Source of the DNA: Xestospongia muta
Lineage: Eukaryota > Porifera > Demospongiae > Haplosclerida > Petrosiidae
Direction: 5' to 3'
Length of the DNA stretch: 64,000 nucleotides
Assembly (NCBI GenBank): GCA_963693285.1
Contig: OY848922.1
Span: 6,064,923-6,128,922, forward strand
Part shown: piece after piece, positions 11,690-22,925 of the stretch
How positions within the stretch are numbered: the first letter of the stretch is position 1
How the letters are laid out: every line of letters starts with the position of its first letter
Position numbers and translations under genes: made by a program
The notes under the pieces: generated by a model
Database searches by the model: none
The model's input: only the letters and a program-made list of their open reading frames with translations
Told to the model about the DNA's origin: nothing

Positions 11690-12900
11690 TTTCTTATCAT
11701 GAACAAGGATCAAACTATTTTAGAGAAATGTTTTTCACATAATAGCATTTACTCAGATCCACAGTCAAGTCTATCCAGTCAATCTCAATCTTGGCCAAGC
11801 TTTGCCATTACAGTATTGATTTTGCTCAACTGGTTCTATAAAACACTTTTTGTCATATATATACTAACATTGAATAATAATTACTTTTTTATTTACTTAT
11901 CTTGTCAATTAATAATAGTGTTTTTTAGTCTGACTACAAATGAAACAGATCTAGATATGTTATTTTAACCAATTCATAGTCAATTCATACCTAGTACTAC
12001 AATATTAGCAATATATACTGTTTCAATTATCGAATGAACTGCTCATATGTTTCAACCAATGACATCACAAATGTTAGTATTGCAAATAGTGGAAAACATT
12101 GTAAAGTTGAGTACACTACAGTCTATATTCTCAGGAAATCAGCTTTTGTAATGTGATAGTTATGACAATGTAACTTTTATCATCATTGGTTGATATAACT
12201 ATTGCTAACATATCCATGATCTGCATGTTTGATACATGTTCTGTAAAATTAAATATGACAGTATGCCTGTTAAGTAAGAAATCACTATCATGTCATCAGA
12301 TGAGACAGTGTCCATTGTTTTTATGTGACAAACATACACTTTGGATAATTCTATGAAACAACTAGTACTGAGTTTAGTAAGTAGCTATATTGGTTACTAT
12401 ATAGTTGGGAGTCAATTAAGAGTTATTCAAAGCAGATATTGACTAATGTACTCATTTCCATTAGAAAAGACTACTCGAGTATAGTATCACAAGCTAATAA
12501 CTTAGCCAGCGATTTTGTTATCTGACAATCGCTAAGCGGTCGGCGTTATACATGAGGCTAACACTTAGCAATTACTTATTGTGCTACATAGATTTTTATT
12601 ATTATACAATGTACTGTCATAACTATCACATGAACTTGTGGCTTGTATGATCTACTGATTGTGTGACTTTTGTTTACTGTATTGTACTTCCAGCAGGCCC
12701 TCTCAAGTCTATATACCACCTTGAAATGAAAGGGTCATTGATCTGACTCTTGCTTCATACATAACTGTTAATCAAGAAATAACGACATCTAAAAGCTTGT
12801 AAACAATTCACGTTTGAATCTTGTTTTTTCGTTGGTTTTACAAGATGTGCAGCATACTTTTATGTGAATTAGTAACTTAATTTAAAACCACTTCTCTATG
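11690..12900. other. No gene seen
   Basis: AT-rich. One 89-codon plus-strand frame (11699-11968) has a Ser/Gln-rich start and a hydrophobic end, but no family, no splice context and no second copy. Confidence 0.35.
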
Positions 12901-12924
12901 AATTGTTAAATATTCATATTTCAG

Positions 12925-13095
12925 CGACGCGCTTCGCACACTTGACTAAACGTATCTTAAGAGCCACTCCGTGTCCCTGGCTACTAGTGTGTATCTCTTT
13001 TCACAAGAAAGGTACGTATCATAGATATTATGATTTTTTTTACAATATACTTACTTTTAGGTTGTTTACTCGTTAAGATCTCTAATATCACTAAC
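12925..13095 (+). promoter_or_regulatory. Possible promoter and 5' leader of the beta-helix gene
   Basis: Base composition changes to CpG-bearing sequence (cgacgcgcttcgcac, then cactccgtgtccctggctac) for about 80 bases before the likely start codon at 13096. This is unlike the surroundings and fits a retained promoter or leader. No TATA box or initiator can be asserted. Confidence 0.3.
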
Positions 13096-13521
13096 ATGAG
13101 CTGGTGTCATATCTATTATATAGCATCAGTTATTCTGTATATTTATAGTGGATATGTTGCTGCTTCTGAATATTATGTTTCTGCAAGAGCGACTTGTCCT
13201 TCCATTAATGCACCTTGTCACAATCTCTCCTACTATATTGCTTATTATAGATATTACTTCACTGATAATACAATCTTCTACTTCCGAGAGGGAACTCACA
13301 CTCTACAAGATACATTGAAGATCATTAATGTATGTAATATAATACTACAGGGACTTGGAAATATAAAGCAAAGTTTTCATAAGACAGTCATGTATACTTC
13401 AGTAATAATATGCAATTACAGCAGCAACATAAAATTTTCTAGTAGTATTTTATTGAAATCATTAACAATAGCAAACTGTGGAGGGTTTTACAATCATATG
13501 CAAACAAATGTTAGCATATAG
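13096..13521 (+). pseudogene. N-terminal fragment of a sponge-type right-handed beta-helix surface protein
   Basis: The likely start at 13096 gives a signal-peptide-like segment (MSWCHIYYIASVILYIYSG, then YVAA) before SEYYV. An ATG in the same frame at 13030 would add 22 residues and is less likely. The mature part has the landmarks of a large sponge family of secreted pectate-lyase-fold proteins: YYVSARATCPS, CHNLSYY, FYFREGTHTL, NIILQGLG and SLTIANCGGFYN. These proteins normally continue for hundreds of residues of beta-helix coils; here the frame closes at 13521 and no continuation is seen in any frame downstream. An intron with a distant acceptor is possible, but a truncated gene is more likely. 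Confidence 0.55.
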
Positions 13522-14084
13522 CAGATTTGGAAGTTGTTCAAAACTGTATGGAGGATTCCTTCGGATTATAGAAATGCAAGTAGTCTATCAGCCAATAAAT
13601 ATTCCAAGACAGCACTATTTACCATTGAACAAAAATTATCCAGTTGTTGTGATAACGCAGGTTCAAAATTCCTATTGCGCATGCTCGTATTTTTTCGAGG
13701 GCATTATTTAGAATTTAGACACTACTGGTATGCTGAATCTGTCGTGCTGTTATCTTCCTTGTACAAGTAGCCCATGGATCTTTCAAACGTTAAAGTCTAT
13801 CCGCTCTGGTCACTCCTACTACCAAGTATTATGTACTTTTTAGACATATCTGAGAGGTCCATGCATACAGACTCGGCTTCTGTATCACCTGTTGTCTGAG
13901 TGGTTCTCAAAAAGATTTTAAAAACGTTCACTATTTTCAGGAACGATGTGTATGATATCCACACAGAATTTGAATATGTTCTTCAATCTACTATGGCTTG
14001 TTCCTTTCAAGACAGAAATCCAGGTGACCCTGATCACTGATTGAATCTTGAAACTGACTCATTCCATAACATAATGTCACTGTA
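13522..14084. other. No gene seen
   Basis: Short plus-strand frames just after the beta-helix fragment (13478-13770) do not resemble further beta-helix coils. Nothing else is supported. Confidence 0.4.
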
Positions 14085-15560
14085 CTTTTAAATGAGTCTC
14101 AGCCTTTTTCAGAACTTGTCTAGAATATTAGAATTGTTTCTGTATACCCTCCAAGTGACCCTTTGCTGTTTGCAAGATCTACAATAGAGATCAAAAGCAA
14201 TTCATGTACCATACTCCTAATTATCCTAAGTACTCATACTGTACTTTAGTACAGTGTTCTACCTTACAACATATGTATACTTTGAATGTATGTAATACTT
14301 TGTATCTCTGTTATAACAGAGTGGGAGCTTACCAGAAACTAATTCTTTAGTGGAATATTCATACTTCTCACAATTGTCGTACTGTTTCTCTGACACTGTC
14401 AACATAATATGACATTGACTTATTAATGAATACATGAGGTAAGTATTGATTCCAAACACTGTAAAATATGTTCTTAGAATACTGTATTTGCTAGTTGTTA
14501 GGTACATATGGTTATTAAGCACATACTGTTTGTTAAGCGCACACATTTATCTTGGTCAGAATCCTTTTTTTAATAAATGATTAATGAATTATTAATAAGC
14601 AATATGCATGACCAATAATAAATCTATCTTTCATCACAGATATAGCAAAATGGTTGTGTTCATTTGCTTACTCTTTCACTAATAGAAAAACCTCTTCAAT
14701 TGAAGGCGTCCATACTTTTTTGTAAATGTGACTACCTCGAATTACACTGTCAAATGAGAACTCAGTAGAAACACCAGCCATATCTTCCATGTGCTCAAGT
14801 GAGAACCACACTCAGAAAAGTGACATCATCCGCAAAGGCTATTTGTTAAGCACGTATCCTTATTAAGTATATATTTTCTTCTTGTGGAGATACAGGTGCA
14901 TGTGCTTAATAACCAGTAAATATGATAAAGTCTGTAATTTGTTGTCTCAGTAGATTGTACAGTGTTTATAATATACAGCTTGCTTACATGTACTTGAGAG
15001 TAAAAGTTGAAAATCCATACAATTGCATAGAGATATTCTATCTACAAAATATATGAGTAATCCCTAAATCCCTCAGCATAATATTAAATATAAACAGACT
15101 TTGATACCTCTTCATGACTAAACGTATTAAGAGGCTGTCATTCTATATCAATAATAATAATACAGCAATTGTCTCATGTTTGTAATAAACCTTGTTTTTA
15201 TTCCATCCTTTATGTAGTTGTCTCTGATAGTGTTCAGGAGATAAATACCTTCTAACCCATGAACAAAAAGAAACAATTTCTGGCAAATCTAGTAAGACAA
15301 AGACTTTATTGATTCTGTTTTGATTGTTTCACTGTACCATTACTTCATTATGACTGAAAGTACTTGTTACCTTATTTTGTTCCCTAGGAACATACCTCAT
15401 ACCTGTTGTCACATCTTCAATGTTAATATTGGGCAATAGTTATCACATGACTATGAGGTCAAATATATGTTTTCATAATTCAGTCATGTCATCTCTAACA
15501 TTATCAAGGTATTTTTGACTTAAGTTTATGTAGCACATTACTCTACACCTACAACCATTA
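14085..15560 (-). repeat. Dispersed repeat family G, copy 2
   Basis: Carries the G landmarks in order. On the minus strand the frames are more broken than at 10504-10932, but the segments VHELLLISIVDLA, KQYDNCEKYE followed by a gtaagc donor, YIKDGIKT and TTGMRYVP are readable. The zinc-knuckle end seen at 20101 is missing here. Confidence 0.6.
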
Positions 15561-15639
15561 CTGTTTCTATTTGGATTTTACTTCTTTTGGTGATAAGATC
15601 TTTCTATCCACAACTATTTTATTATAGTTATAATTGTCC

Positions 15640-16190
15640 ATCATCATTACATTATATACTAACTGTGATTATAATAATACATTATATTATATGTTACTAG
15701 AGATACAGCTCAATAAGAGTAGATAGAGAGACTACTGAAATGTAACTTACATAGACTATTTACAAGAACATATTATGATAGTCATCATGATATACTATCT
15801 CTTATTTGTCCATCAGGTTAGATTAAATACTCCCATCTGACAACTCCTTGTTGTTCTATTGTCATAACTCCAAACGATCATTTACAATTTGGATGAATGT
15901 GGTTGTCAGTTAAATGATCCTATTATGTCACCATCTTATAATCAAGTTATAAATGGTCAAGATAAACCTATAAAAGTTGTGAAAGTGGCAAGAGCTAATA
16001 AAGTAAGTGTCCCATGTCCATGATATTCTGTACTTACTAACTACTTATAAAGATGACAGTTATGACAATACTATCTTCATACATTGTCATAGGAACTTCA
16101 AAATGACAAGTAAATATAGTAAGTGAAATACTTACCCAAACTCCACCCACTTATAATACTGACTATAACTCATCACTATTGCAGGTTACA
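15640..16190 (+). repeat. Dispersed repeat D, copy 2
   Basis: Second copy of 440-960. The exon relic here reads CGCQLNDPIMSPSYNQVINGQ in pieces and ends with a stop near 16021. It is immediately followed by the left terminal inverted repeat of the 16198 element. Confidence 0.7.
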
Positions 16191-16197
16191 TGATTAT

Positions 16198-16250
16198 TAT
16201 AGACCTCTTGAGTGCTAACTATATTAATACATAAACTGTATTTTATCTAA
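16198..16250 (+). repeat. Left terminal inverted repeat
   Basis: Pairs with 17598-17650. The outer 28 bases differ at two positions; the inner part ends with tatctaat in both arms, offset by one base. Confidence 0.65.
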
Positions 16251-16307
16251 TATGTTAGACCCACCCATATAGGTGGAGTTTAAGTTGTTGGCCATTTTGG
16301 AGTCCTT

Positions 16308-16859
16308 ATGGCTATTGGAGGTTCATGTTCAAGTTATATTTCAATGCTTTCTGGGGCCAATAGGACACAATATACCAAAAAAGTGGAATGTTTTAGTGGT
16401 AAAGGTTCAGTGAGGATCAAAGACTGGATAGATAAAATAGAGTTGTGGCCACAAGTTGAATTTGGAACAATATACTCGTATTTGATTGACACAGACAGGA
16501 CTTATACCAAAGAGAAACTGCAAGCGTACAAAAGTCTCAAAGCATACAACTACTATAGCAGGTTATTGCCTTGCCTATTGCATACCTTCAGTTTACTTGT
16601 TTTTCGTAGTGGATGAGTATAGACTGTTTATTTGCACATTATGGAGTCTACTGGTATGTATTTGTTGAAAGTAATTGTGACTCCTTCCCAGAGGCTCAAT
16701 GACCAGACACATGTAGCTTGGGTTGCTGTAGAGAACAATCATTGTAGTATTACTACCAGTCACTGTACTTGTATGGCAGCATATGTGCATGTGCATTGTA
16801 TAGTGATTTCACTACTTGTTAAGGGACCATGTCCCACCTGCTTCCTCATCAAAGTCTAG
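16308..16859 (+). pseudogene. SWIM zinc-finger fragment of a YqaJ-recombinase-like transposon protein
   Basis: The first frame (16308-16616) reads GGSCSSYISMLSG, then DWIDKIELWPQVEFG, IYSYLIDT and REKL-like KEKLQAYKSLKAYNYY, a signature I associate with animal multicopy proteins that join a SWIM finger to a YqaJ-type nuclease. Frame shifts follow. The last frame (16632-16859) reads TPSQRLNDQTHVAWVAVE then HCTCMAA, the CxC half of a SWIM finger. The expected second half (C-x-H) is only vaguely present, and no YqaJ catalytic region follows. This is a truncated, frameshifted copy lying in the TIR element. Confidence 0.6.
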
Positions 16860-17535
16860 TTCAGCAAGACAAAACAGGTATGCTTCTTCATCATCAGTGA
16901 TGGCATCATGACAAATGATACCTTCCATACCTGGTGTTTCAACAACTTGAGTGACTTCACTGTGACCACTATCATCAACTCATGAACATATTGTGACCAC
17001 TATCTTTAACTGAATCATTTTGACCACTATCTTCAACATGAGTGTCATAACTGTGACCACTTCCACCACAGTCCATATTTCCAGAATTTGTATCTAGGCT
17101 GGTTTCACTTGCATCAAATGGTACGTTATTAACCTTGTCACTACATTTGCCCTTCTTACGTTTTTTTTTTTAATGTGATTACAGCTTCCTTCTGTTTAGA
17201 CCTTGAAACAGCCCTTAAGTAACGGAAGCTATGAGTATCTGCATATCTTTGATCTTTTGTATACACAAACACTGTTGGAGCATAATCAATGAGCCATGGA
17301 TCATCTGTGTGCCTTCCCACAATATTTTATTAACACTATTTTTAAATACATGCTGACTTACCTCTCACAAAGTGATCACTACATGCACGAGAATGTTCAG
17401 AAGGCCACAATTCTCTTGTCTGAGTGCATCTATCCATTTAGTTTTCTTCTCTATATCTTTATGAAACAGATAAAATGATACCATGGCTTTTCCTTGAAGG
17501 TTATTATAGCCAATAGCACAACAGTAAGGGATTGG
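16812..17535 (-). pseudogene. THAP-domain protein fragment
   Basis: On the minus strand a frame opening near 17535 reads YCCAIGYNN, then SFYLFHKDIEKKTKWIDALRQ; after a one-base shift it continues LWPSEHSRACSDHFVR. This is the THAP zinc-finger pattern C-x(2-4)-C, W, then C-x2-H-F. A donor (gtaagt) follows at about 17365. A next segment from about 17318 gives DDPWLIDYAPTVF, the closing part of a THAP domain, then a basic region, a Ser/Gly/His-rich stretch with DSGH repeats broken by one shift, and an acidic tail ending at a stop at 16812. THAP domains bind DNA and are found in P-type and Kolobok transposases and in host regulators. Confidence 0.6.
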
Positions 17536-17654
17536 TTTATTGTGAAAGGACCTTCAATCCAAAATGGTGGATAAAAATTTTATTAAATTTTTTTCTCATT
17601 AGATACAAAACCGTAACATATGAATATATTTAGCACTCAAGATGTCTATACTAT

Positions 17655-18225
17655 GTAAGTGACTTTGTAAATGATAGTGATGACAATGTATCCTACATTA
17701 CTGTTGATATATAAGACTAACTGATCTGTCATTCAATAGTATGTAGTGTACACAGTCAACACTTTATTTATTCATTCAGAAGAGATAATTTTTCTTTATT
17801 AGCTTTAACTCCTCTGTTCATAATATGTAGTGTTATATTCCTGTTAAATGTATAAATTATGTCTCATGTACATGTCTATGTACCTTTGATATGTAAGTTT
17901 TGTTCAACATGATCATGATACAAACAATTCACTTATCATTGTAGTAATACATAGAGTCAGACCTATACATGTTTTAGAAAGGAGGCTTCATTTTCTACAC
18001 ATAATGTCACTAAACTTTACATAGTGTGGTTAGAATACATACATACATTAGTCTGTTTGATAAAACCTCTGTAGCAATTACTGCGTCTAAACGTTAAAGT
18101 AATGTGTTGCTATGACAACCATTCCTTTGAATTAGACATGCCTTAGCTTTTCGTGATCAGTTCATTGTCATGTCACTACAAAGAGAGATAAACTAAATTT
18201 ACACCTGACTCTGTATGTAATGAGG
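17655..18225 (+). repeat. Dispersed repeat A, copy 2
   Basis: Matches 978-1565 from the first bases after the element's right end. It shares the run gacaatgtatcctacattac and the downstream landmarks. Confidence 0.75.
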
Positions 18226-18970
18226 AGGATATAGTGAAGGACATAACTTATACACACACCAGTCTAGTGTGAGTACATGTACATATATTATATCAGTATG
18301 GTTCTTATAGTGTGTACAGTTGACATAATAAATTAACCACAAACACTCTAATGATTATCCTTATAAAACAAATGATGTTATCAAGTATAAAAACTACTAT
18401 GTCAATATATCATTTATATTACTATCATTAGTTCATCAATGTATCCTATATATCTTATTCCTTATGACTTTACTCTCTACTTTGTCATCTATTCCATTAA
18501 GTCATACATCTACATGTATCTATGAGACCTTCATTCATTAATTGATACATTCATTATCTAGTTATACATTAAATACATTAATATGACAAGATGTATGTAC
18601 AGTAATTGATATACACATAAAATTAATTTAATGAGATATTAGGATATCATATATAGTGAGAGTGGTCACATAAGTGTGCTCAAGAGATAAATTCACCCTC
18701 AAAACAAAATTTATCCAAGACTAACATTAGTGACTGTCCTTCCCATTGAACCATAAAACATAAATTGATAGTAATTCCGATTGTGAAACTCAATACATCA
18801 ATACATATCATCTATAGTACATGACTACATGTTGTATTACATTCTCTATTATTGAGAAATATTATTAGAATATACCAAGAGAGATCCAGTCAAAGGACAA
18901 CAACTTCAGACTAAGTGATATAAGACCAAATCAACTATAATAAACTTACTATGTACATTTAAGTTAAATA
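18226..18970. other. No gene seen
   Basis: AT-rich spacer with no supported exon or repeat. Confidence 0.4.
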
Positions 18971-18973
18971 AAT

Positions 18974-18998
18974 CTCTCTCTCTCTCTCTCTCTCTCTT

Positions 18999-19050
<52 letters not shown>
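18974..19050. repeat. Compound (TC)n-(TA)n microsatellite
   Basis: About 13 TC units followed after a short tttatgta linker by more than 20 TA units. Confidence 0.95.
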
Positions 19051-19051
<1 letters not shown>

Positions 19052-19489
19052 TTATATGTATCTATCACTGTCTCACTCTTGACTCTATAGGAAGGTCAAT
19101 CAGTTAATCATATTGAACGGTTGAGATTGCATCACATCACTAAATGGTATAGATATTGTAGTAGACAGTTACAATACTATTACCACAGTCAGTAATTCAA
19201 TGTACATGTACATACATACAATATTTAATACATTTGTTGTAGTAATGCTTTACAACAGATACCAATGATTTCATCTCTCCTCAGTTTTGGAAAGTATATG
19301 GGTCATCGTTGATTAGTTTATTTGGAAAATGCACCTGTTGAACAAATCATCATCAAATGTGTTCTAATAGATAACTAATCTGTTTGACATAATCAAAACT
19401 ATAGTGAGCTGTGATGTTCAGTGGAATGACTGGTTATGTGAGTGGAGGAGAAAGGTATTTTCACAGTAAGGTATGCCTTTAAATGTGAC

Positions 19490-19911
19490 CGTAGATGCAA
19501 AAAGAGCACCAAAGTCGGGATTTACACATTTTTAGTTATTGTATAGGCAGGAATGTGCGTTGTCTTGGCTACTGAATGGCGTTTGTCCCATAAGATTCAG
19601 ACGTTGCGTTTTGTAGTTACGCTACGTTAAAGTCGGTTACCTAGATATAGCGTTTTTGTAGAAAAAAGGCATTTTTTAACTTTCCGTATATTCGTTTGTT
19701 TATGTGAAATCACATGACTTTACCGCAATACCTCGTGTGATGGTTTATACTAAAAGATACTAAGAAAAGCTCGTTTCTCTTGAAAGTTACCTACCTTAGG
19801 GCACGGAAGTTACTCTTAAAAGTTGCAATACTCATAAAAGAATATGGAGTTCACTGATTTTGTTCATGTGAAGAGTATGTTGGTGGCGCTTTTTTCTAAT
19901 TTTGTACAAAG
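19490..19911 (+). promoter_or_regulatory. CpG-bearing stretch with a possible divergent first exon
   Basis: Between 19490 and 19840 CpG is markedly more frequent than in neighbouring DNA. It is followed by ATG at 19845 opening MEFTDFVHVKSMLVALFSNF and meeting a good donor (caaag then gtgagttt) at 19912. This could be a promoter with a short first exon on the plus strand, or the promoter end of family G. No downstream exon was found. Confidence 0.25.
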
Positions 19912-20097
19912 GTGAGTTTTATTTTGAAAAGTATACAGTAAGTTCTCTATGTTTAGATATAAGGCTGTATGTCTAGACAAGTAATTGATGATTTAGAGTA
20001 TGACTCATGTGGAGGTTAAACAAGTTGAAATCTCTTGCTATTCGGTGGTTCTTAAAAGAACCGTTTAAATAATAAATAGACAATGTAAGTGTTGAAT

Positions 20098-20334
20098 TAA
20101 TCATCTTCTGGTTGTTTGCATGAACGACGATTGTGTCCAGCTCTGCCACACTTACTACATTGTCTTGTTCTTTTAGTAGGTGGAGCATCTAATAGAGGAG
20201 GAGATGGACTTCGAGATGGATAATGAGATGGTGGAATAGTACGAGAGGTTATTGGAACGGTTGGTGAAGTTGTTGACGCTTGAGGATGATCTGATGGTAT
20301 AGGACATGTCAAATCCATAGATTGTTGGTACTTT
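20098..20334 (-). CDS. Terminal exon with CCHC zinc knuckle, family G
   Basis: The minus-strand frame enters after a plausible acceptor (ctgaaaag at about 20335) as YQQSMDLTCPIPSDHPQ, passes a Ser/Thr/Pro-rich linker and ends with CSKCGRAGHNRRSCKQPEDD and a stop at about 20098. The C-x2-C-x4-H-x4-C spacing is a classic zinc knuckle, seen at the C-terminus of MULE and other transposases and in gag-type proteins. Just upstream in the same direction an ELLLISILDLAKSKG segment is conserved in the 14.1 and 41.7 kb copies. The knuckle exon is undamaged, but the rest of the copy is broken, so function is doubtful. Confidence 0.45.
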
Positions 20335-20635
20335 TCAGAACTATTTTTTTATAACTTTGTTCTATCTGTACAGGTTCCAATTGATCCCTTGCTTTTTGCA
20401 AGATCAAGAATAGAGATTAAAAGCAATTCAGGTGCCAGAATTCTAATCTTACTAAAAACTAGCACTATACTTTAGTACATGGTTGTACATTATATTGTAT
20501 GTATACTTTGACTGTGTAAGATACTTGGTTATTCTGTTATATCAGAGAGGAAACTTACCAGTGATTGACTTTGTAGTGGGTGTTCATACTTCTTACAATT
20601 GTAGTACTGTTTCTTTGGTACTATCAACATAAATC

Positions 20636-20830
20636 TCACATTGGTTTGATAATGATTTCATGAGGTAAGTATTGATTCCAAACACTATGAAGCACACTCT
20701 CATAATAGTCTGTAATTTGTTGTCTCAGTAGCTCATACATTTTACATGATATACAGCTTGCTCCTATGTACTTGAGAGGTGAAGTTGTAAGTCCATGTGC
20801 TTGTAGGTATTTACCTGCAAAAATATACAA
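20636..20830 (-). pseudogene. Family G exon, unrecognised, conserved across copies
   Basis: The minus-strand frame reads GKYLQAHGLTTSPLKYIG, ASCISCKMYELLRQQITDYY and NQYLPHEI. Degraded versions (QAHG, LKYI, ASC.SC, YELLRQQ.TD) are readable at 42000-42110. A following segment in another frame (VPKKQYYNCKKYEHP) ends at a gtaagt donor at about 20562. It seems part of the same spliced unit as 20098-20334. Function is unknown. Confidence 0.4.
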
Positions 20831-22925
20831 GTAATGCCTTCACACTTTGTACCTAGTAATAAAATAGCATTACTCTTAGCATTATTCTGAATAAAATAAC
20901 TGAATGTCATACATTTTGATGACTAAAATAATTAGCTTCTTTCATCGTTTGTGTTATTGTTTTCTATATCAATAAAAACAAATCAGTTGTGTCATTTTTG
21001 TTAACAAAACATGTTTGTATTCCATCCTTTATGTAGCTGTCTCTGATAATGTCCAGCAAATCCATTTATCCAATGAATAAATAGAAACCTGATTCTGTTT
21101 GATTATTTCATTATACCTTTATTCCATGATTATTGAAAGTACTTTATGGCTTATTTTGTTCCTTAGAAACACACCTCCAACCTGTTGTCACTTCTTCAAT
21201 ATTAATATAACCAGTAGTTGTGTCATGACTATGACATTGAGTTCATCTTTAGACAATTCAGTCATAATATCATCTTTGACATTATCAAGGTATTTTCAGC
21301 TGTTTCTATAAATATTTTCATGAATAATAATATGTTCTTTTACGTAATTATGTTAATCTGTCTTTATCTTTTTCATTTATCTCAGATGGACTGGTATTTG
21401 TAGCTATAACTAGAGGAACTATAAGTAGTTCTGTGAGGATGTACATCAAAGCAGTCAACACTTATTTAGATGAACCTGAATATTCATTATCTTTAAATTC
21501 TTCAAAGTCACTTGATTGTTCTATTCATCATTATATTCTTTCTCACCATCTTCATCATTAGTTTCTTTTTTCAATTAAGTTTTCATGAATAATATGTTCT
21601 CTTTCATATATTAATCTGTTTTCATCTCTTTTTATCTGTTTTGTTGATTTCATGTAGACTGGTACTTGTAGCTATAATTGGAAGATCTATATCAAAGCAG
21701 TCAACATTTATTTAGATTATGCTGACAATTCATCATCTTCAAATTGTTTTAAGTGACTTGATTCTTACATTCCATCATCACACTCCTTCTTGCCATTTTT
21801 GTCATTAGTTTTTTTTAAATTTTATTATTTGCAATAAAATTGAAACAATGCTTATCTATATGTATGTATTCTCTTACCTTCTAGAAATATTGTTGTTTTC
21901 AAAGTACTCATTAAATAAAGTTAAATGACTATCTTTGTTCTCACTTAGTAGTACAGCATTGTTAGGAATATGAGCTATTCTCTCTATACTGGTGATGGAT
22001 ACTGGAAGCTATTAATTAAAATTCAAATAATGTCATATGAATTTATTGTCATCATTGTACTGTAATGTCTTAAATCACTGTGTCTCAAATTGTCATTTAC
22101 TCGTATGGTTTGTATGTCTTGGCATAAAAGGAAGCTGTAAGTACTATACAAGTACTGTTTCTGATTATTATAAAAACAGACAAATTATGGTTTTTTATAT
22201 TAGCTCAATTACATTGTCAACCACATCCTTTCTAACTATATGTCAGTTTAAATAGTAGTAGTGTGATATGTGATGTTAAATAGACAATACTAAATTCTTA
22301 GTTGTAGTGGGTATACTTGTAACATTAAAAGTTAAGCCATGTGTGAAATATAGATCATATGTATATTTTAAGTTTCATTGTCTAGAGAATATGTCTGTCT
22401 AATTAGTAGAATATCACTTTATTTATTTATTAACTGGTCTTGAATATAAGTTTCAAAGTGAAACACTATTGTTAAGATTTAATACACAAGAAATTATTAG
22501 GCAACCAGAAACAAATTTCACCCATTAACTAAAATATAGTAATATTGTTTCAATCAATCTTCTAGTTTTCCACTTATCCATTCATCAATTCATAAATTCA
22601 TCATACATGATGTTATCTATATTCATCTATGTCTACTTATTGATTATACTCAGTATAAAGACACTACCTAACACTATGTTTAATTTCTCAAATTTAACAT
22701 ACACATATAAATGTATAAGGGACTTTAGTAAGGCACAACATACTACATACAATGTAGTTTATATGACAAACATGTACATGTAATGATACTTATTATACCA
22801 ATGACAATTTTGTATACAATTTGTATACAATTGGTATTATTATTGTACATATATACATGTATGGTAATGTCATACATTCTTTAATATATTGTGTCTCAAC
22901 TATCTTCAGACTGGACAACATCAAT

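Larger units (their letters stand above)
16198..17650. mobile_element. TIR-bounded element with SWIM and THAP coding fragments
   Basis: The left end (16198-16225, tatagacctcttgagtgcta onward) and the right end (17623-17650) are inverted copies, about 26 of 28 bases alike, with weaker similarity continuing to about 53 bases. The element sits between repeat D copy 2 and repeat A copy 2; at the first locus D and A are adjacent (960-978) with nothing between them, giving a paralogous empty site. Inside are a plus-strand SWIM/YqaJ-family fragment and a minus-strand THAP-domain fragment that converge at about 16810-16860. The target duplication is unclear; the ends carry TATA-like bases. It appears to be a decayed DNA transposon. 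Confidence 0.6.
19389..22925 (-). repeat. Dispersed repeat family G, longest copy
   Basis: The left part (19389-19480) matches 41520-41615 and the right part (22690-22925) matches 43150-43370, so this copy spans the whole family. It alone contains the segment 19480-20330, including CpG-bearing DNA at 19490-19900 and the zinc-knuckle exon. Coding is on the minus strand. No clear terminal inverted repeats are seen. Confidence 0.6.
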
